From the NCBI GenBank assembly GCA_035403225.1, contig DAONET010000002.1:62001-126000 (forward strand): a stretch of DNA of 64,000 bases. Reading direction: 5' to 3'. Position 1 is the stretch's first letter. The number at the start of each line of letters is the position of its first letter. Shown here one piece after another: positions 9,418 through 18,937 of the stretch. Made by a program: the position numbers and the translations under genes. The DNA comes from DAIRDK01 sp035403225. GTDB taxonomy: Bacteria; Bacteroidota; Bacteroidia; Bacteroidales; FEN-979. The notes under the pieces are model-generated. The model saw only the letters and a list, made by a program, of their open reading frames with translations, made no database searches and was not told the DNA's origin.

Positions 9418-10668
9418 TTAGAAGTTTTTGACAATCGTGATCTTCTTTGTGTCGCTGTTGGCAGCGTCGATGACCAGGGTCATGGTGTAAGAACCCTTGG
9501 TTGTCGTTCCCAGGTTTCCGCTTATGTCAATGATTTCCGCAGCGCTTGCCGCCACATCCAGGGCGGAATACCCGGCATCGAAGTTAGCGCCGCCCGATGG
9601 AGGAGCCACCCCGTTAACCGTTCTGATCTTGAATCCTTCGTTGGCTTCCAGGATGATGTTGGTCCAGGTCCAGGTATACGTGTCTCCGCTAACCGTTGGC
9701 ACACCGGCATTATCCGCCAGTATCTGGTTGCCCCAAGCCCAGGAACTCGTGTCAGCCGAAGCCGTTGGGTTATCGATACTGACACCTGTACCAACCGCGT
9801 CACAGACAACGCCTGTCCAGTTGGTCAATGGCAGGTCACCAGTCTTGGTAGCGGTAGCTGAATAACCCGAACCAAGGGTATAGGAGATCGAAATGGTATA
9901 AATACCGGGATTGGCATTCACGATGTTCGCTCCCCCGGCAACCAGGTTATCAACTGCTTCTCCAAAGTTGGTATTCACTTTCACCCCGATCTTTCCGCCT
10001 CCGACGTCAAGGACGGTATCCAGTTCCACTTTCCATCCGTCGGAATAGCGGAATTTCCAGTCACCACCCCGGAGTTCCATGTCAGAAATGGTCCAGGACA
10101 TGGTGAATAGGTCAAAGGCCGATTCTGTCAGAGGGGTGGAACTTCCCCAACCGTCAGGAGTGGCTGCCCCGATGATTCCCCAATGTACGGGAATAATGGC
10201 TACTTTATTAAGCTCATAATCGATCACGACATGATACATCCCATCCGTGGGTACCGTGAACTTGGTGTCTGTCACCCCCAGATCACCACGCTGGAAATCC
10301 ACTTTGGGTTCGTCGGTCGTGCCTTCCGTGATCACTCCGAAATTGGTTCCGGGACCGTACACGGTCTGAACTGAACCGGCAACTTTTACAATATTAAATC
10401 CCTCGGCTCCGGCTTTGATCGGAATGTAGAGTTCCAGCAAGCTTGCTCTGTCGGTCTGGGTAACCTCATTGCGGGCTATCTTCATCATCGCTTTCGAGTT
10501 AAAATCAGCATAGGCAGTCACGGCGCCTTTTACATAATAGCCGTCGAGTACAATAACAGGAGGTTCACCATCATCGTCGTCATCTTTGCAGGAAGTAAAG
10601 CTTAATGCAATGCTGATCAGCGCAAATGCTGAGAATAACATTGCTAAGGTCTGAGTTACTTTTTTCAT
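9418..10668 (-). CDS. SusE/SusF-like outer-membrane starch-binding lipoprotein
   Basis: A 416-residue surface lipoprotein candidate. The signal peptide ends in the lipobox FTSC and is followed by an acidic run (KDDDDDGEPP), the type of sequence after the lipidated cysteine that sends Bacteroidota lipoproteins to the cell surface. The rest is made of beta-rich repeats: two segments built around a 'GIIGAATPDGW' type start and Trp-rich 'TWTIS'/'TWTWTN' strands resemble tandem SusE/SusF starch-binding domains. It is the third gene of the SusC-SusD-SusE order, 89 bases after SusD. It would hold starch near the SusCD importer. Assignment rests on position plus architecture; sequence in this family is poorly conserved. 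Confidence 0.8.
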   Translation of the reverse strand: MKKVTQTLAMLFSAFALISIALSFTSCKDDDDDGEPPVIVLDGYYVKGAVTAYADFNSKAMMKIARNEVTQTDRASLLELYIPIKAGAEGFNIVKVAGSVQTVYGPGTNFGVITEGTTDEPKVDFQRGDLGVTDTKFTVPTDGMYHVVIDYELNKVAIIPVHWGIIGAATPDGWGSSTPLTESAFDLFTMSWTISDMELRGGDWKFRYSDGWKVELDTVLDVGGGKIGVKVNTNFGEAVDNLVAGGANIVNANPGIYTISISYTLGSGYSATATKTGDLPLTNWTGVVCDAVGTGVSIDNPTASADTSSWAWGNQILADNAGVPTVSGDTYTWTWTNIILEANEGFKIRTVNGVAPPSGGANFDAGYSALDVAASAAEIIDISGNLGTTTKGSYTMTLVIDAANSDTKKITIVKNF

Positions 10669-10757
10669 AGACTTTCGATTTAGGTTAATAATTATATCTG
10701 TAAATATAATGATAAATTCTGAATTTTAATAGGTACATGCCTGAATACTTATCGTGG

Positions 10758-12248
10758 TCATTTTACAGGAAGAAGGAGGTTTTCATTGACATCCGTAGCC
10801 CACTTGGGGATAGGGAATTTATTTCTCTCCGATCCATGGGCTTCTTTTTCCCACCATGAGTTACCGAACAATCCGAAACGGATGAGATCCTGGCGCCGAT
10901 GGCCTTCGCAATAGAGCTCCCTTCCCCGTTCAGCGAGCAACTGCTCCAGCGTGGTACCGGTCCATGCTGAAACGCCGGCTCTCAGTCGGATCGGATTAAC
11001 CCACTCGTCGCCGTTGCGGCCCATTCTGATCTCTACTTCGGCTTTCATCAGGTAGAAATCCGTCAGGCGGAACAACGGGAAGTCATTGCTCAGGTTCTCC
11101 TTGGCCCCCATTTTGATCTCATATTTCTGGAGACGCGCTCCCGTAGTCCTGATCTGTACCGTAGAAAATTGCGGGACTTGCATAGTCAGCGCCGGCAGGT
11201 ACGGATTAATATCCAGGGGAACTTTTGTTTCTCCGTCGATAATCTGCGTTCCGTTCGCCGCATACTGCGGTCCGAAGATATTATACCCCTCCCGGCGAAG
11301 ATCATTCGGTTCGTAAGTATCGAAGAACGTCGGTACAATGGCGAGCCCGTTCCACGGGCCGACCGGCATATTGTACTTCAGGTTATGCTGGTAATGCAAG
11401 GTCCTCATGTGAATCCGGAAGCCCTGAAAATTATCTTCATCATAAGGAATGGAGAAGATGATCTCTCTCGAATTTTCATTGTTCGTTTTAAACGGGGCCA
11501 GAAAATCGGACTCAAGACTGTAAGGTCCGGCAATCACACTGTCGCAGTACTGACCTGCTTTTTCCCATTGTGCGGTACCGGTATATACCTCCGCGTTCAG
11601 ATAGAGTTTGGCTAACAGGGCAAAGGCAGCATATCGGTTCATCATGTATTTCAGGTCCTGTGCTTTCAGGTACGGTAGCGCATTTTCAACGGTGGTGGTG
11701 ATGGAATCGAAAATGGCTTCCCGGGAAATTTTAAAGGGTTTTTCCGGAGCATCAACAGTGGTAGTCAGATAGGGGGCATCGCCATAATTGTCAATAAGCA
11801 GGTAATAATAGAATGCCCGCATCACTTCCACTTCTTTAATTTTCTTCAGGAGAGTCTCGCTTTCCGGGATGGTTTTCATCAGGTCGAGCCGTTGGTTGCA
11901 AGTCGTGATCCCGTCCCAGAAAACATACCACATGCGGTTGACACCTTCCACATCGTTGGTCCAGGTATGTTTGTACATATTTACCCATTTCCCTCCATCG
12001 TACCAGTCGGCGCCCCTCGTTGGGCCGCAAAATTCATCAGAGGTCAATTCCTGGGCAAGAAACCACCATCCCTCATCATCAGCAAAGGGCTGAAGCTTGG
12101 CGTAGGCTTCCGCCGGAAGGTTAGCTATCTGGGCATCGGTCTCGGGATAAATATCCCCGGGGATCTTATCATAAACGGTCTCATCCAGTTTAGTACAGGA
12201 CAGGATGGAAGCAACCGCCGCTAACAGGAAAAAATATCTCGTTTTCAT
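10758..12248 (-). CDS. SusD/RagB-family outer-membrane starch-binding lipoprotein
   Basis: This is the lid subunit of the SusCD glycan importer. The signal peptide ends at SILSC, giving a lipidated cysteine, and is followed by the typical SusD beginning (TKLDETVYDKIPGDIY). The middle has the helical TPR-like content of the family (YYYLLIDNYGDAPYLT, YMMNRYAAFALLAKLYLNAEVY). The end carries the family-typical LLAERGRELYCEGHRRQDLIRFG segment followed by a terminal NENLLLPV. At 496 residues it has the usual length. It lies 11 bases downstream of susC and should bind alpha-glucan outside the cell, judged by the surrounding amylases. Confidence 0.95.
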   Translation of the reverse strand: MKTRYFFLLAAVASILSCTKLDETVYDKIPGDIYPETDAQIANLPAEAYAKLQPFADDEGWWFLAQELTSDEFCGPTRGADWYDGGKWVNMYKHTWTNDVEGVNRMWYVFWDGITTCNQRLDLMKTIPESETLLKKIKEVEVMRAFYYYLLIDNYGDAPYLTTTVDAPEKPFKISREAIFDSITTTVENALPYLKAQDLKYMMNRYAAFALLAKLYLNAEVYTGTAQWEKAGQYCDSVIAGPYSLESDFLAPFKTNNENSREIIFSIPYDEDNFQGFRIHMRTLHYQHNLKYNMPVGPWNGLAIVPTFFDTYEPNDLRREGYNIFGPQYAANGTQIIDGETKVPLDINPYLPALTMQVPQFSTVQIRTTGARLQKYEIKMGAKENLSNDFPLFRLTDFYLMKAEVEIRMGRNGDEWVNPIRLRAGVSAWTGTTLEQLLAERGRELYCEGHRRQDLIRFGLFGNSWWEKEAHGSERNKFPIPKWATDVNENLLLPVK

Positions 12249-12259
12249 AGCTGTCGTTA

Positions 12260-15200
12260 TTAGAATTTAACCTTTAAACCTACCGTGACGGCACGTGTTT
12301 TGGGGTATACATTGTATTGATCAATACCGAAGGACAACCCATCGGTCTTGGTCTCGGGATCCACGCCTGAATAGCCGGTGATGGTGAAGACGTTGTTGGC
12401 AGCGATGAACACGTTGATCTGATCAATCCACCTGATCTTTGAAACATCAAAATCATAGGTGAGCGCGATATAATCGAGTTTGAGGAACGACGCATTTTCC
12501 ACATAGATATCGGCAATGCTGGCGCTTGAAGTCCTTCCCTTGTTATACCAGTCGATGGCGCTGGGCACCCCGTTCAGCGAAGGGAGGTTCCCCGGATAAT
12601 CGAAAAACATCTCCGTAGCGTTGTAAACATGGTTCCCGATCCAGGCACGCAACGAAAAGTCAAGTTTCCAGTGCTTATAGAAGGTGAAGTTATTTGACCA
12701 CCCGATTTCAACCTTGGGGGCAGCTGTTCCGATGATCTCCCGTTTTGCTTCGGCCAGGTTGGTAGTATAACCGCCCGAAAGAGATTTATAAACCACCTCC
12801 CCGTCTTCGGTCAATGTCACATATACCGGCAGGTAAAATGTACCTGTTTCTTCACCGACCATAATCCCGGTAACCCAGTATTCCGTTCCGACCATCCCCC
12901 TGCCGGAGATATAACCCTCATGACGGATATTCTCCGTGAAATAATCTCCCAGGTCCAGGATCTCCGTCCGGTTATGCGCAACCGTCAAGGCTGATTTCCA
13001 GGCGATATTCTTTTTATTGATGATGTAAGCCTGCAGGAACAATTCGATCCCTTTGCTCCCCATGGAACCGGAATTAGCATAGGTCGTTTGTGCCTGGTTG
13101 GGAGGAACCGATACGGAATACTGACCCAGCAGGTCATCGGTGCGCTTGATATAATATTCAATACTTCCGCTGATCTTTTCATTCAGGAAAGCAAAATCGG
13201 CCCCGAAGTTCAGTTCGGAAGTTTCTTCCCATTTCAGGTCAGGGTTGCTGTTCCAGGCCGGTTGAAAAGCGATGATATACTGGCCCGTTTCCGGATTGAT
13301 CGTTTTTTTGAACGGTTGCCATAAAGCCATGCTGCGGTACTCACCGATCTTATCATTCCCTGATACCCCGTAACTGACTCTCCACTTCCATTGATTCAGC
13401 CATCTCAGCGAATGCATAAAGTTCTCTTTCTCCATGCTCCAGCCAATAGCGGCCGTCGGGAACCATCCCCACTTGTGGTTAGACCCGAATTTCGAGGAAC
13501 CATCTCGGCGAAGGGAAGCAGAGACATAATACTTGCTCGCGTAATTGTACTGTACGCGCCCGAAGAACCCGATCAGGGTCGATTCCCCCCTCCACGAACT
13601 GATATCTCCCCAGATAACGTCAACCAGCGTTTGCAGATTCTCCGGTCCGGAATAAGGTGAATTGGCATCTCTCGCCTGGGCGAAAAACCCGTTGTATTCA
13701 TCCATCTGCCACGAATACCCGACAAGAGCATTCAGGTTGTGTTTCACGTTAAAGGTTTTGATATAATTCCCGGTAACCTCGATCAGTTTGTTGGAGGTGT
13801 TGTCATATTGTTTCTTGGCAAACCCGTTGTCGGCCGTAGCATATAAATTGGCGGGCCGGAAATAGTTGGTCGTTTTATCTTCCATGGTGTAACCCAGGTT
13901 CAGGCTTCCGATCAACCCGGGAATGAATTCGACATCGGTCTTCAAGCCCCCCAGGAATTTCTTGGCATCACGAGTGTTCGTGATTTCATTGATGATCGAC
14001 AGTGGATTCTCATAGTTAAAGACCCGGATGGTTTTATAATACGATCCGTCCTTATTATAAACCGGGTCGGTCGGGTTCCGGGATATAGCCTGATAAATCA
14101 CATCATCCTTGTCCCAGCCATCATAATTTTCCAGGTCGTTGTTTTCAATGGCCCCCATCAGGTTCCCGGTAAAAGTTATCCGATCCTTCCAGGTCTTATG
14201 GGTGAAGTTGATCCTGGCGGTGGTCCGCTCCTTGGAAGTTCCTTTCATCACCCCTTCCCAGTAAGAATGATTGACTGAACCCATGTACGAGTTCTTTTCA
14301 TTTCCCCCGGAAATACTTAACGTGTTCGAGGTCGATACTCCTGTCCGGTAGATCTGATCCTGCCAGTCGGTGCTGGCTCCGCCGTCGATAAACACGCTGT
14401 CCATGGTATACTCCGGATGCTTGATCTGCGCTTCTGTTAGTAGTTGGTAGGCAAATCTTCTCATCTGAAATGCAGACAGGACATCCAGTTTCTTGGCTAC
14501 TTTTTCGAAGGAAACCTGGGTAGAAAACTCAATGTTGCTGAAAGCGCCCGCTGCTTTTCCGGTAGGGATTCCTTTCTTCGTGGTGATAATGATAACGCCG
14601 TTGGAACCCTGCGATCCGTAAATAGCTGTGGAAGCGGCATCCTTTAATACATTGTACGTCTCAATGTCATCCGAGGCGATCATGGTCGGGTCGGCATTTG
14701 GGATCCCGTCAATGACATACAGGGGCTGCGTGTTGGCATCATATCCCGATGCCCCTCTGATACGGACCGAATAGCCTTCGGTCGGGTCCCCTCCTTTTTT
14801 GGAAACGGATACACCGGCTACTTTCCCCTGCATGGCCTGGATCGGGTCGGTGATAACCCCTCCGTTCAACTCATCCGATTTTACCATGCTCACTGCTCCG
14901 GTCTTGTCGGTCTTCTTCTGCGTACTGTACCCGATCACGATCAGTTCGTCCAGGGTGCTGACTTCTTCGTCCATCAGAACATTCAGCGCCCCTTCATGTT
15001 TCACCAGAATCTCCTGCGTGGTAAATCCGACGTAGGAAAAAACCAGGACCGAATCTTTCGGCAGAGAGATCCTGTACTTACCATTAACATCCGTCACGGT
15101 GCCATTGGTAGTACCTCTTTGTAATACGGTAACCCCGATCAGGGTAATTCCCGTGGAACGTTCCTTGACTGTTCCACTCACCTCCACGTTCTGTGCGATA

Positions 15201-15274
15201 AGACCTGGCAGTGTCACGAGTAGAAAACTGGAAAAAAGGAGGCTCCGGATTGTACTGCGTAAATGTCTTTCCAT
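12260..15274 (-). CDS. SusC/RagA-family TonB-dependent outer-membrane receptor
   Basis: A 1004-residue TonB-dependent transporter forming the barrel of the SusCD pair. After the signal peptide (SLLFSSFLLVTLPGLIAQ) comes a carboxypeptidase-regulatory-like domain (VSGTVKERSTGITLIGVTV... NGKYRISLP), then a TonB-box region and the plug with the SusC landmarks VIGYSTQKKTDKTGAV, VRIRGASG and YVIDGIPN. The remainder is a 22-strand barrel ending in AVTVGLKVKF with a terminal aromatic residue. It is the first gene of the susCDE operon, reading away from the T9SS amylase. It would import maltooligosaccharides into the periplasm using TonB energy. Confidence 0.97.
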   Translation of the reverse strand: MERHLRSTIRSLLFSSFLLVTLPGLIAQNVEVSGTVKERSTGITLIGVTVLQRGTTNGTVTDVNGKYRISLPKDSVLVFSYVGFTTQEILVKHEGALNVLMDEEVSTLDELIVIGYSTQKKTDKTGAVSMVKSDELNGGVITDPIQAMQGKVAGVSVSKKGGDPTEGYSVRIRGASGYDANTQPLYVIDGIPNADPTMIASDDIETYNVLKDAASTAIYGSQGSNGVIIITTKKGIPTGKAAGAFSNIEFSTQVSFEKVAKKLDVLSAFQMRRFAYQLLTEAQIKHPEYTMDSVFIDGGASTDWQDQIYRTGVSTSNTLSISGGNEKNSYMGSVNHSYWEGVMKGTSKERTTARINFTHKTWKDRITFTGNLMGAIENNDLENYDGWDKDDVIYQAISRNPTDPVYNKDGSYYKTIRVFNYENPLSIINEITNTRDAKKFLGGLKTDVEFIPGLIGSLNLGYTMEDKTTNYFRPANLYATADNGFAKKQYDNTSNKLIEVTGNYIKTFNVKHNLNALVGYSWQMDEYNGFFAQARDANSPYSGPENLQTLVDVIWGDISSWRGESTLIGFFGRVQYNYASKYYVSASLRRDGSSKFGSNHKWGWFPTAAIGWSMEKENFMHSLRWLNQWKWRVSYGVSGNDKIGEYRSMALWQPFKKTINPETGQYIIAFQPAWNSNPDLKWEETSELNFGADFAFLNEKISGSIEYYIKRTDDLLGQYSVSVPPNQAQTTYANSGSMGSKGIELFLQAYIINKKNIAWKSALTVAHNRTEILDLGDYFTENIRHEGYISGRGMVGTEYWVTGIMVGEETGTFYLPVYVTLTEDGEVVYKSLSGGYTTNLAEAKREIIGTAAPKVEIGWSNNFTFYKHWKLDFSLRAWIGNHVYNATEMFFDYPGNLPSLNGVPSAIDWYNKGRTSSASIADIYVENASFLKLDYIALTYDFDVSKIRWIDQINVFIAANNVFTITGYSGVDPETKTDGLSFGIDQYNVYPKTRAVTVGLKVKF

Positions 15275-15342
15275 AAAACAGCTTTTTTTGAGTGTTACAA
15301 TAATACGTCTATCTATCTACATTCATTGATTTACAGATAAAA

Positions 15343-15350
15343 CAAATATA
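15343..15350 (-). promoter_or_regulatory. Candidate -7 element of the susCDE promoter
   Basis: On the minus strand this reads TATATTTG, matching the Bacteroidota -7 consensus TAnnTTTG, about 70 bases before the SusC start. A TTG about 20 bases further upstream (15371-15373) could be a weak -33 element. No operator was recognised. Confidence 0.6.
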
Positions 15351-15415
15351 CGAAAGAAGTCCACCAATTTCAATATTCGTTTTAAAAAATCTACCTATAA
15401 AGGTGAAAATCAGAT

Positions 15416-15423
15416 TACTTTTG
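15416..15423 (+). promoter_or_regulatory. Candidate -7 element for the T9SS amylase gene
   Basis: TACTTTTG matches the TAnnTTTG consensus and ends 19 bases before the ATG at 15443. With the opposing element at 15343 it makes this 168-base gap a divergent promoter region for susC and the secreted amylase. Confidence 0.6.
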
Positions 15424-15442
15424 TAGTAAGAAACGATATGTC

Positions 15443-18241
15443 ATGAAAAGGTTATATATATCCATATCTACAGGCATTATCAGTGTTTTTATAACCGGAA
15501 TTTGCCTGGCACAAACCGTGATGACGATCCCGGTTTATCCTGTTGACACCGATTCATGCAAGGTGATCTTTGACGCGACCCAAGGCAATGGTGAACTGGC
15601 CAATGAACCTCCGCCCCTATATGCACACACGGGCGTGATCACCAGTCAGAGCAGCAATCCGTCGGATTGGAAATATGTGATCGCCAATTGGAACGAAAAC
15701 ACCGAAAAAGCCCGGATGACTTCGTTAGGCAACAATCTCTGGCAGTTGCGGATAACCCCTTCTATCCGTGAATTCTACGGCGTTCCTGCAGGGGAGACCA
15801 TCCAGAAACTGGCATTTGTGTTTCGCAATTCCGACGGTTCAAAGGTTGGCCGGGAGGCGAATGGCGGGGATATCTTTGCCGATGTTTACCCTGATACGTT
15901 TAGTATCAACATCACCTCCCTCACGTTGGATAACCTTATCCTGCAAGCGCAGGATTCCATCCCGGTTTCCGCCGTCAGCCCTTTTGCCGACAGCATGTTC
16001 CTGTATGTCGATAACACCCTGGTGAAGAAAGTGGCCGGGATCAACATTACCGATACTTTGCCTGCCGGCGATTTCGGGATGATATGGGTCAAACACCAGA
16101 TCCGCATCACCGCAAAAAACGATACATCCACGGTATCTGATTCTGTTTCTTTCCAGATCGTCCCCGACCCTTCGGTAGCGGAACTGCCCGGCGGGATCAT
16201 CGACGGGATCAACTACCTCGACTCCGCCACGGTGACACTGTGCTTGTATGCTCCGGAAAAAAAATTCTGTTTTGTCATTGGCGACTTCACTAACTGGGAA
16301 GCCGACTCTCTCCGGTATATGTACCTGACACCCGACGGAAAACGATTCTGGTTACATATCACCGGACTTGAGCCCGGCAAAGAGTATATCTTTCAATACA
16401 TGGTCGACGGCGTCCTCCGTATCGCTGATCCCTACACCGAAAAAATCAGTGACCCCGACGACCAGTATATCTCTTCCTCCACCTACCCGGGCTTGTTGCC
16501 ATATCCAACGGAAAAAACAACGCAGATTGCTTCCATACTCCAGACAGCACAGACTCCGTATCCGTGGGATACCGGCACCTTCACTCCTCCCGCTGTCACA
16601 GATCTGGTCATCTATGAGCTGCTGCTTCGTGACTTCGTTAGCGCTCACGATTATGTTACGCTGGAAGATACGCTTGATTACCTCTGCCGGCTGGGAGTAA
16701 ATGCCGTTGAACTGATGCCGGTCATGGAGTTCGAAGGCAACAGCAGCTGGGGATACAACCCCGATTTCCTCTTTGCCCCTGATAAATATTACGGTCCGGC
16801 AAACACACTCCGTCATTTTGTGGAAACGGCCCATCAGAAAGGTATCGCTGTCATACTCGACATCGTCCTTAATCATCAGTTCGGACAATCGCCGCTGGTG
16901 AGGCTTTACTGGGACGACGCCAACGACCGGCCTTCGTGGAACAGTCCCTGGTTCAATCCTATTCCCAAACACCCGTATAACGTGGGATACGATTTTAATC
17001 ACGACAGTCCCGACACCAAAGCTTACTGCAAACGGGTACTAAAACACTGGATCACAGCGTATCATATTGACGGCTTCCGGTTCGACCTCTCCAAAGGATT
17101 TACACAGGTAAACTCCTACCCCGATGATGTTCCACTTTGGGGAAATTACGATGCCAACAGGGTTTCCATCCTGAATAATTACCTGATCGCCATGCGATCG
17201 GTCAAACCCGATATCATCCTCATCCTGGAACATTTTGCCGATAACGACGAAGAGAAGGATCTCGCGGAAGACGGAATGCTGTTATGGGGAAACCTGAATA
17301 ACCCTTATGCGGAGGCAGCCATGGGATATCATTCCGGCGGAATCTCCGACTTCTCCGGAATATCCTACCTCGACAGGGGATGGTTCTACCCTCATCTTAC
17401 AGGCTATATGGAGAGCCATGATGAAGAGCGGCTGATGTACAAATGCCTTACCTGGGGCAACAGTCAGGGGTACTATCTTGTGCAGGATACCAACACTGCG
17501 CTGAAACGGATCGAAATGAATGCTTCATTTTTCTTCACGGTTCCCGGGCCTAAAATGATTTGGGAGTTTGGTGAATTGGGATACGATTATTCGATTGATT
17601 GGGGTGGTGGCCGTCTCTCGCCCAAACCACCGCGATGGGATTACCAGAACCAATGGCGACGCGGTTATCTGAATAAAGTCTTTGCCACCCTGATCAGTCT
17701 GAAAAAAAATCAGGATGTATTCAGAACGACAAATTTCACGATGGATGTTTCCGGCCCTATGAAAAGGATCAACCTGAACCATTCATCCATGGATGTGACC
17801 ATCATAGGCAACTTCGACGTCCAATCCGGGAATATCATTCCGCAGTTTCAACGCTCCGGTACCTGGTATGATTACTTTTCGGGAGACTCGATTTCGGTTT
17901 CAAGCCTTACCGATGCAATCACTCTGTCAGCCGGCGAGTACCACCTGTACACATCCAAACGGTTGCAGAAACCTGCTTTTACGGCCATAGATGAATTCCC
18001 CTCCCCCGAATCTGCCTCCGGGAAAGCAGTTGTTTTTCCCAATCCGTTCACCGATGCGATAACCGTCATGTCCGATATCCCGGTAACACGGCTGGAGGTA
18101 TACCATCTCACCGGCATCCTGCTTTTTGCTATCGACAACGCCACCCGGGCAGACTTGTCCGGTCTCCCTGCAGGTTTCTATTACCTGAAGATTTACTATT
18201 CAGATTGCCATACGGCTATGGTGAAGCTGATCAAACAATGA
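15443..18241 (+). CDS. Secreted multidomain GH13 alpha-amylase with T9SS C-terminal sorting domain
   Basis: A 932-residue exported amylase. A signal peptide (ending ICLAQ) is followed by a beta domain of about 130 residues of unassigned type, an Ig-like stretch, and a CBM48-like domain near residues 265-345 (CFVIGDFTNWEADS, FQYMVDG). The GH13 barrel begins about residue 388 (LVIYELLLRDFVSAHDY) and has LDIVLNHQ, nucleophile Asp548 in GFRFDLSKG, Glu596 in LILEHF and Asp660 in ESHDEER. The last 75 residues (VVFPNPFTDAITV, LTGILLF, LSGLPAGFYYLKI) form a type A T9SS sorting domain, so the enzyme is probably released or attached at the cell surface. It lies divergent from susC and would begin extracellular starch degradation. 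Confidence 0.93.
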   Translation: MKRLYISISTGIISVFITGICLAQTVMTIPVYPVDTDSCKVIFDATQGNGELANEPPPLYAHTGVITSQSSNPSDWKYVIANWNENTEKARMTSLGNNLWQLRITPSIREFYGVPAGETIQKLAFVFRNSDGSKVGREANGGDIFADVYPDTFSINITSLTLDNLILQAQDSIPVSAVSPFADSMFLYVDNTLVKKVAGINITDTLPAGDFGMIWVKHQIRITAKNDTSTVSDSVSFQIVPDPSVAELPGGIIDGINYLDSATVTLCLYAPEKKFCFVIGDFTNWEADSLRYMYLTPDGKRFWLHITGLEPGKEYIFQYMVDGVLRIADPYTEKISDPDDQYISSSTYPGLLPYPTEKTTQIASILQTAQTPYPWDTGTFTPPAVTDLVIYELLLRDFVSAHDYVTLEDTLDYLCRLGVNAVELMPVMEFEGNSSWGYNPDFLFAPDKYYGPANTLRHFVETAHQKGIAVILDIVLNHQFGQSPLVRLYWDDANDRPSWNSPWFNPIPKHPYNVGYDFNHDSPDTKAYCKRVLKHWITAYHIDGFRFDLSKGFTQVNSYPDDVPLWGNYDANRVSILNNYLIAMRSVKPDIILILEHFADNDEEKDLAEDGMLLWGNLNNPYAEAAMGYHSGGISDFSGISYLDRGWFYPHLTGYMESHDEERLMYKCLTWGNSQGYYLVQDTNTALKRIEMNASFFFTVPGPKMIWEFGELGYDYSIDWGGGRLSPKPPRWDYQNQWRRGYLNKVFATLISLKKNQDVFRTTNFTMDVSGPMKRINLNHSSMDVTIIGNFDVQSGNIIPQFQRSGTWYDYFSGDSISVSSLTDAITLSAGEYHLYTSKRLQKPAFTAIDEFPSPESASGKAVVFPNPFTDAITVMSDIPVTRLEVYHLTGILLFAIDNATRADLSGLPAGFYYLKIYYSDCHTAMVKLIKQ

Positions 18242-18277
18242 TCAGGTCTTTCTTTTCCTGAAAGCCGGGCATAAAAA

Positions 18278-18304
18278 AAAACCGCCCCGGTGCAGGGCGG
18301 TTTT
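18278..18304. terminator. Bidirectional rho-independent terminator
   Basis: A 10-bp stem (18278-18287 with 18295-18304) of GC-rich core flanked by an A-run on the left and T-rich sequence on the right, with a 7-base loop. It separates the convergent amylase and lipocalin-like genes. Confidence 0.88.
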
Positions 18305-18325
18305 CTTTAAAAGATCCGAAAAATT

Positions 18326-18880
18326 CTATTCACGGGTATAGGTGATCTTTAACGACCCCGCCGGGAGTTTCTCAATAATTACAAGTTGTGTCTCGGTAAG
18401 TTCAAGGACCTTCAGCGTGTATTTTTCTTTGTTTTTTATATTGCGGACCACTATTTTCTTCCCACTGGCTTTCATCTTCCACGATGCTTTGATGATATTT
18501 TTGCGGTACTCTTTCATGGCCGTATGATCAGCAAAGATGGTCAGAGGGGCACGTTCTTCCCCGCGAATGAATCGTTCCAGTTTATCGCCTTCTGATCTTT
18601 CGGAAGTCTCTTTGCCTCCCTTGTCCGAAACAACTTTCCCGGTTTGGGCAGGCTGGCCTGACTGCGTATTTTCTTTTGCCTGTCCTTCAGGAGCTGGTGT
18701 ACCCGGAATTTTTTTGTCCATAGCTGCGTTCCCGGCTGCTTGTGGAATGTCAATTCGTTCCACACTAACAGGTTTCCATTTCCCGACCAGGAGTTGTTCT
18801 TTGGAGGTTAACTTGCCAGCAGAGGCCATAAACGTAGTAAAAACTACCAGGATGAGGGTTGTTGAGAGGTATTTTTTCAT
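18326..18880 (-). CDS. Secreted lipocalin-like protein of unknown function
   Basis: About 184 residues. ATG 18880 (MKKYLSTTLILVV) is chosen because the upstream alternative at 18889 is a TTG. A signal peptide ends near MASAG. The pattern after it (LLVGKWKPVSVERIDI ... PLTIFADHTAMKEY ... GSLKITYTRE) resembles the small lipocalin-like domains of Bacteroidota, in which 'GKW' opens the barrel. Between them, residues about 45-90 are low-complexity and rich in Lys, Gly, Gln and Pro, probably a disordered linker insertion. No partner gene is evident: the neighbours are the convergent amylase and an acyl-CoA synthetase read in the same direction. The function is unknown. Confidence 0.7.
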   Translation of the reverse strand: MKKYLSTTLILVVFTTFMASAGKLTSKEQLLVGKWKPVSVERIDIPQAAGNAAMDKKIPGTPAPEGQAKENTQSGQPAQTGKVVSDKGGKETSERSEGDKLERFIRGEERAPLTIFADHTAMKEYRKNIIKASWKMKASGKKIVVRNIKNKEKYTLKVLELTETQLVIIEKLPAGSLKITYTRE

Positions 18881-18937
18881 ATTGTGCAATTTTTAAAGGT
18901 AGATTAAGAAACGAGAAGAAAGTCGTTTTATTATTTT

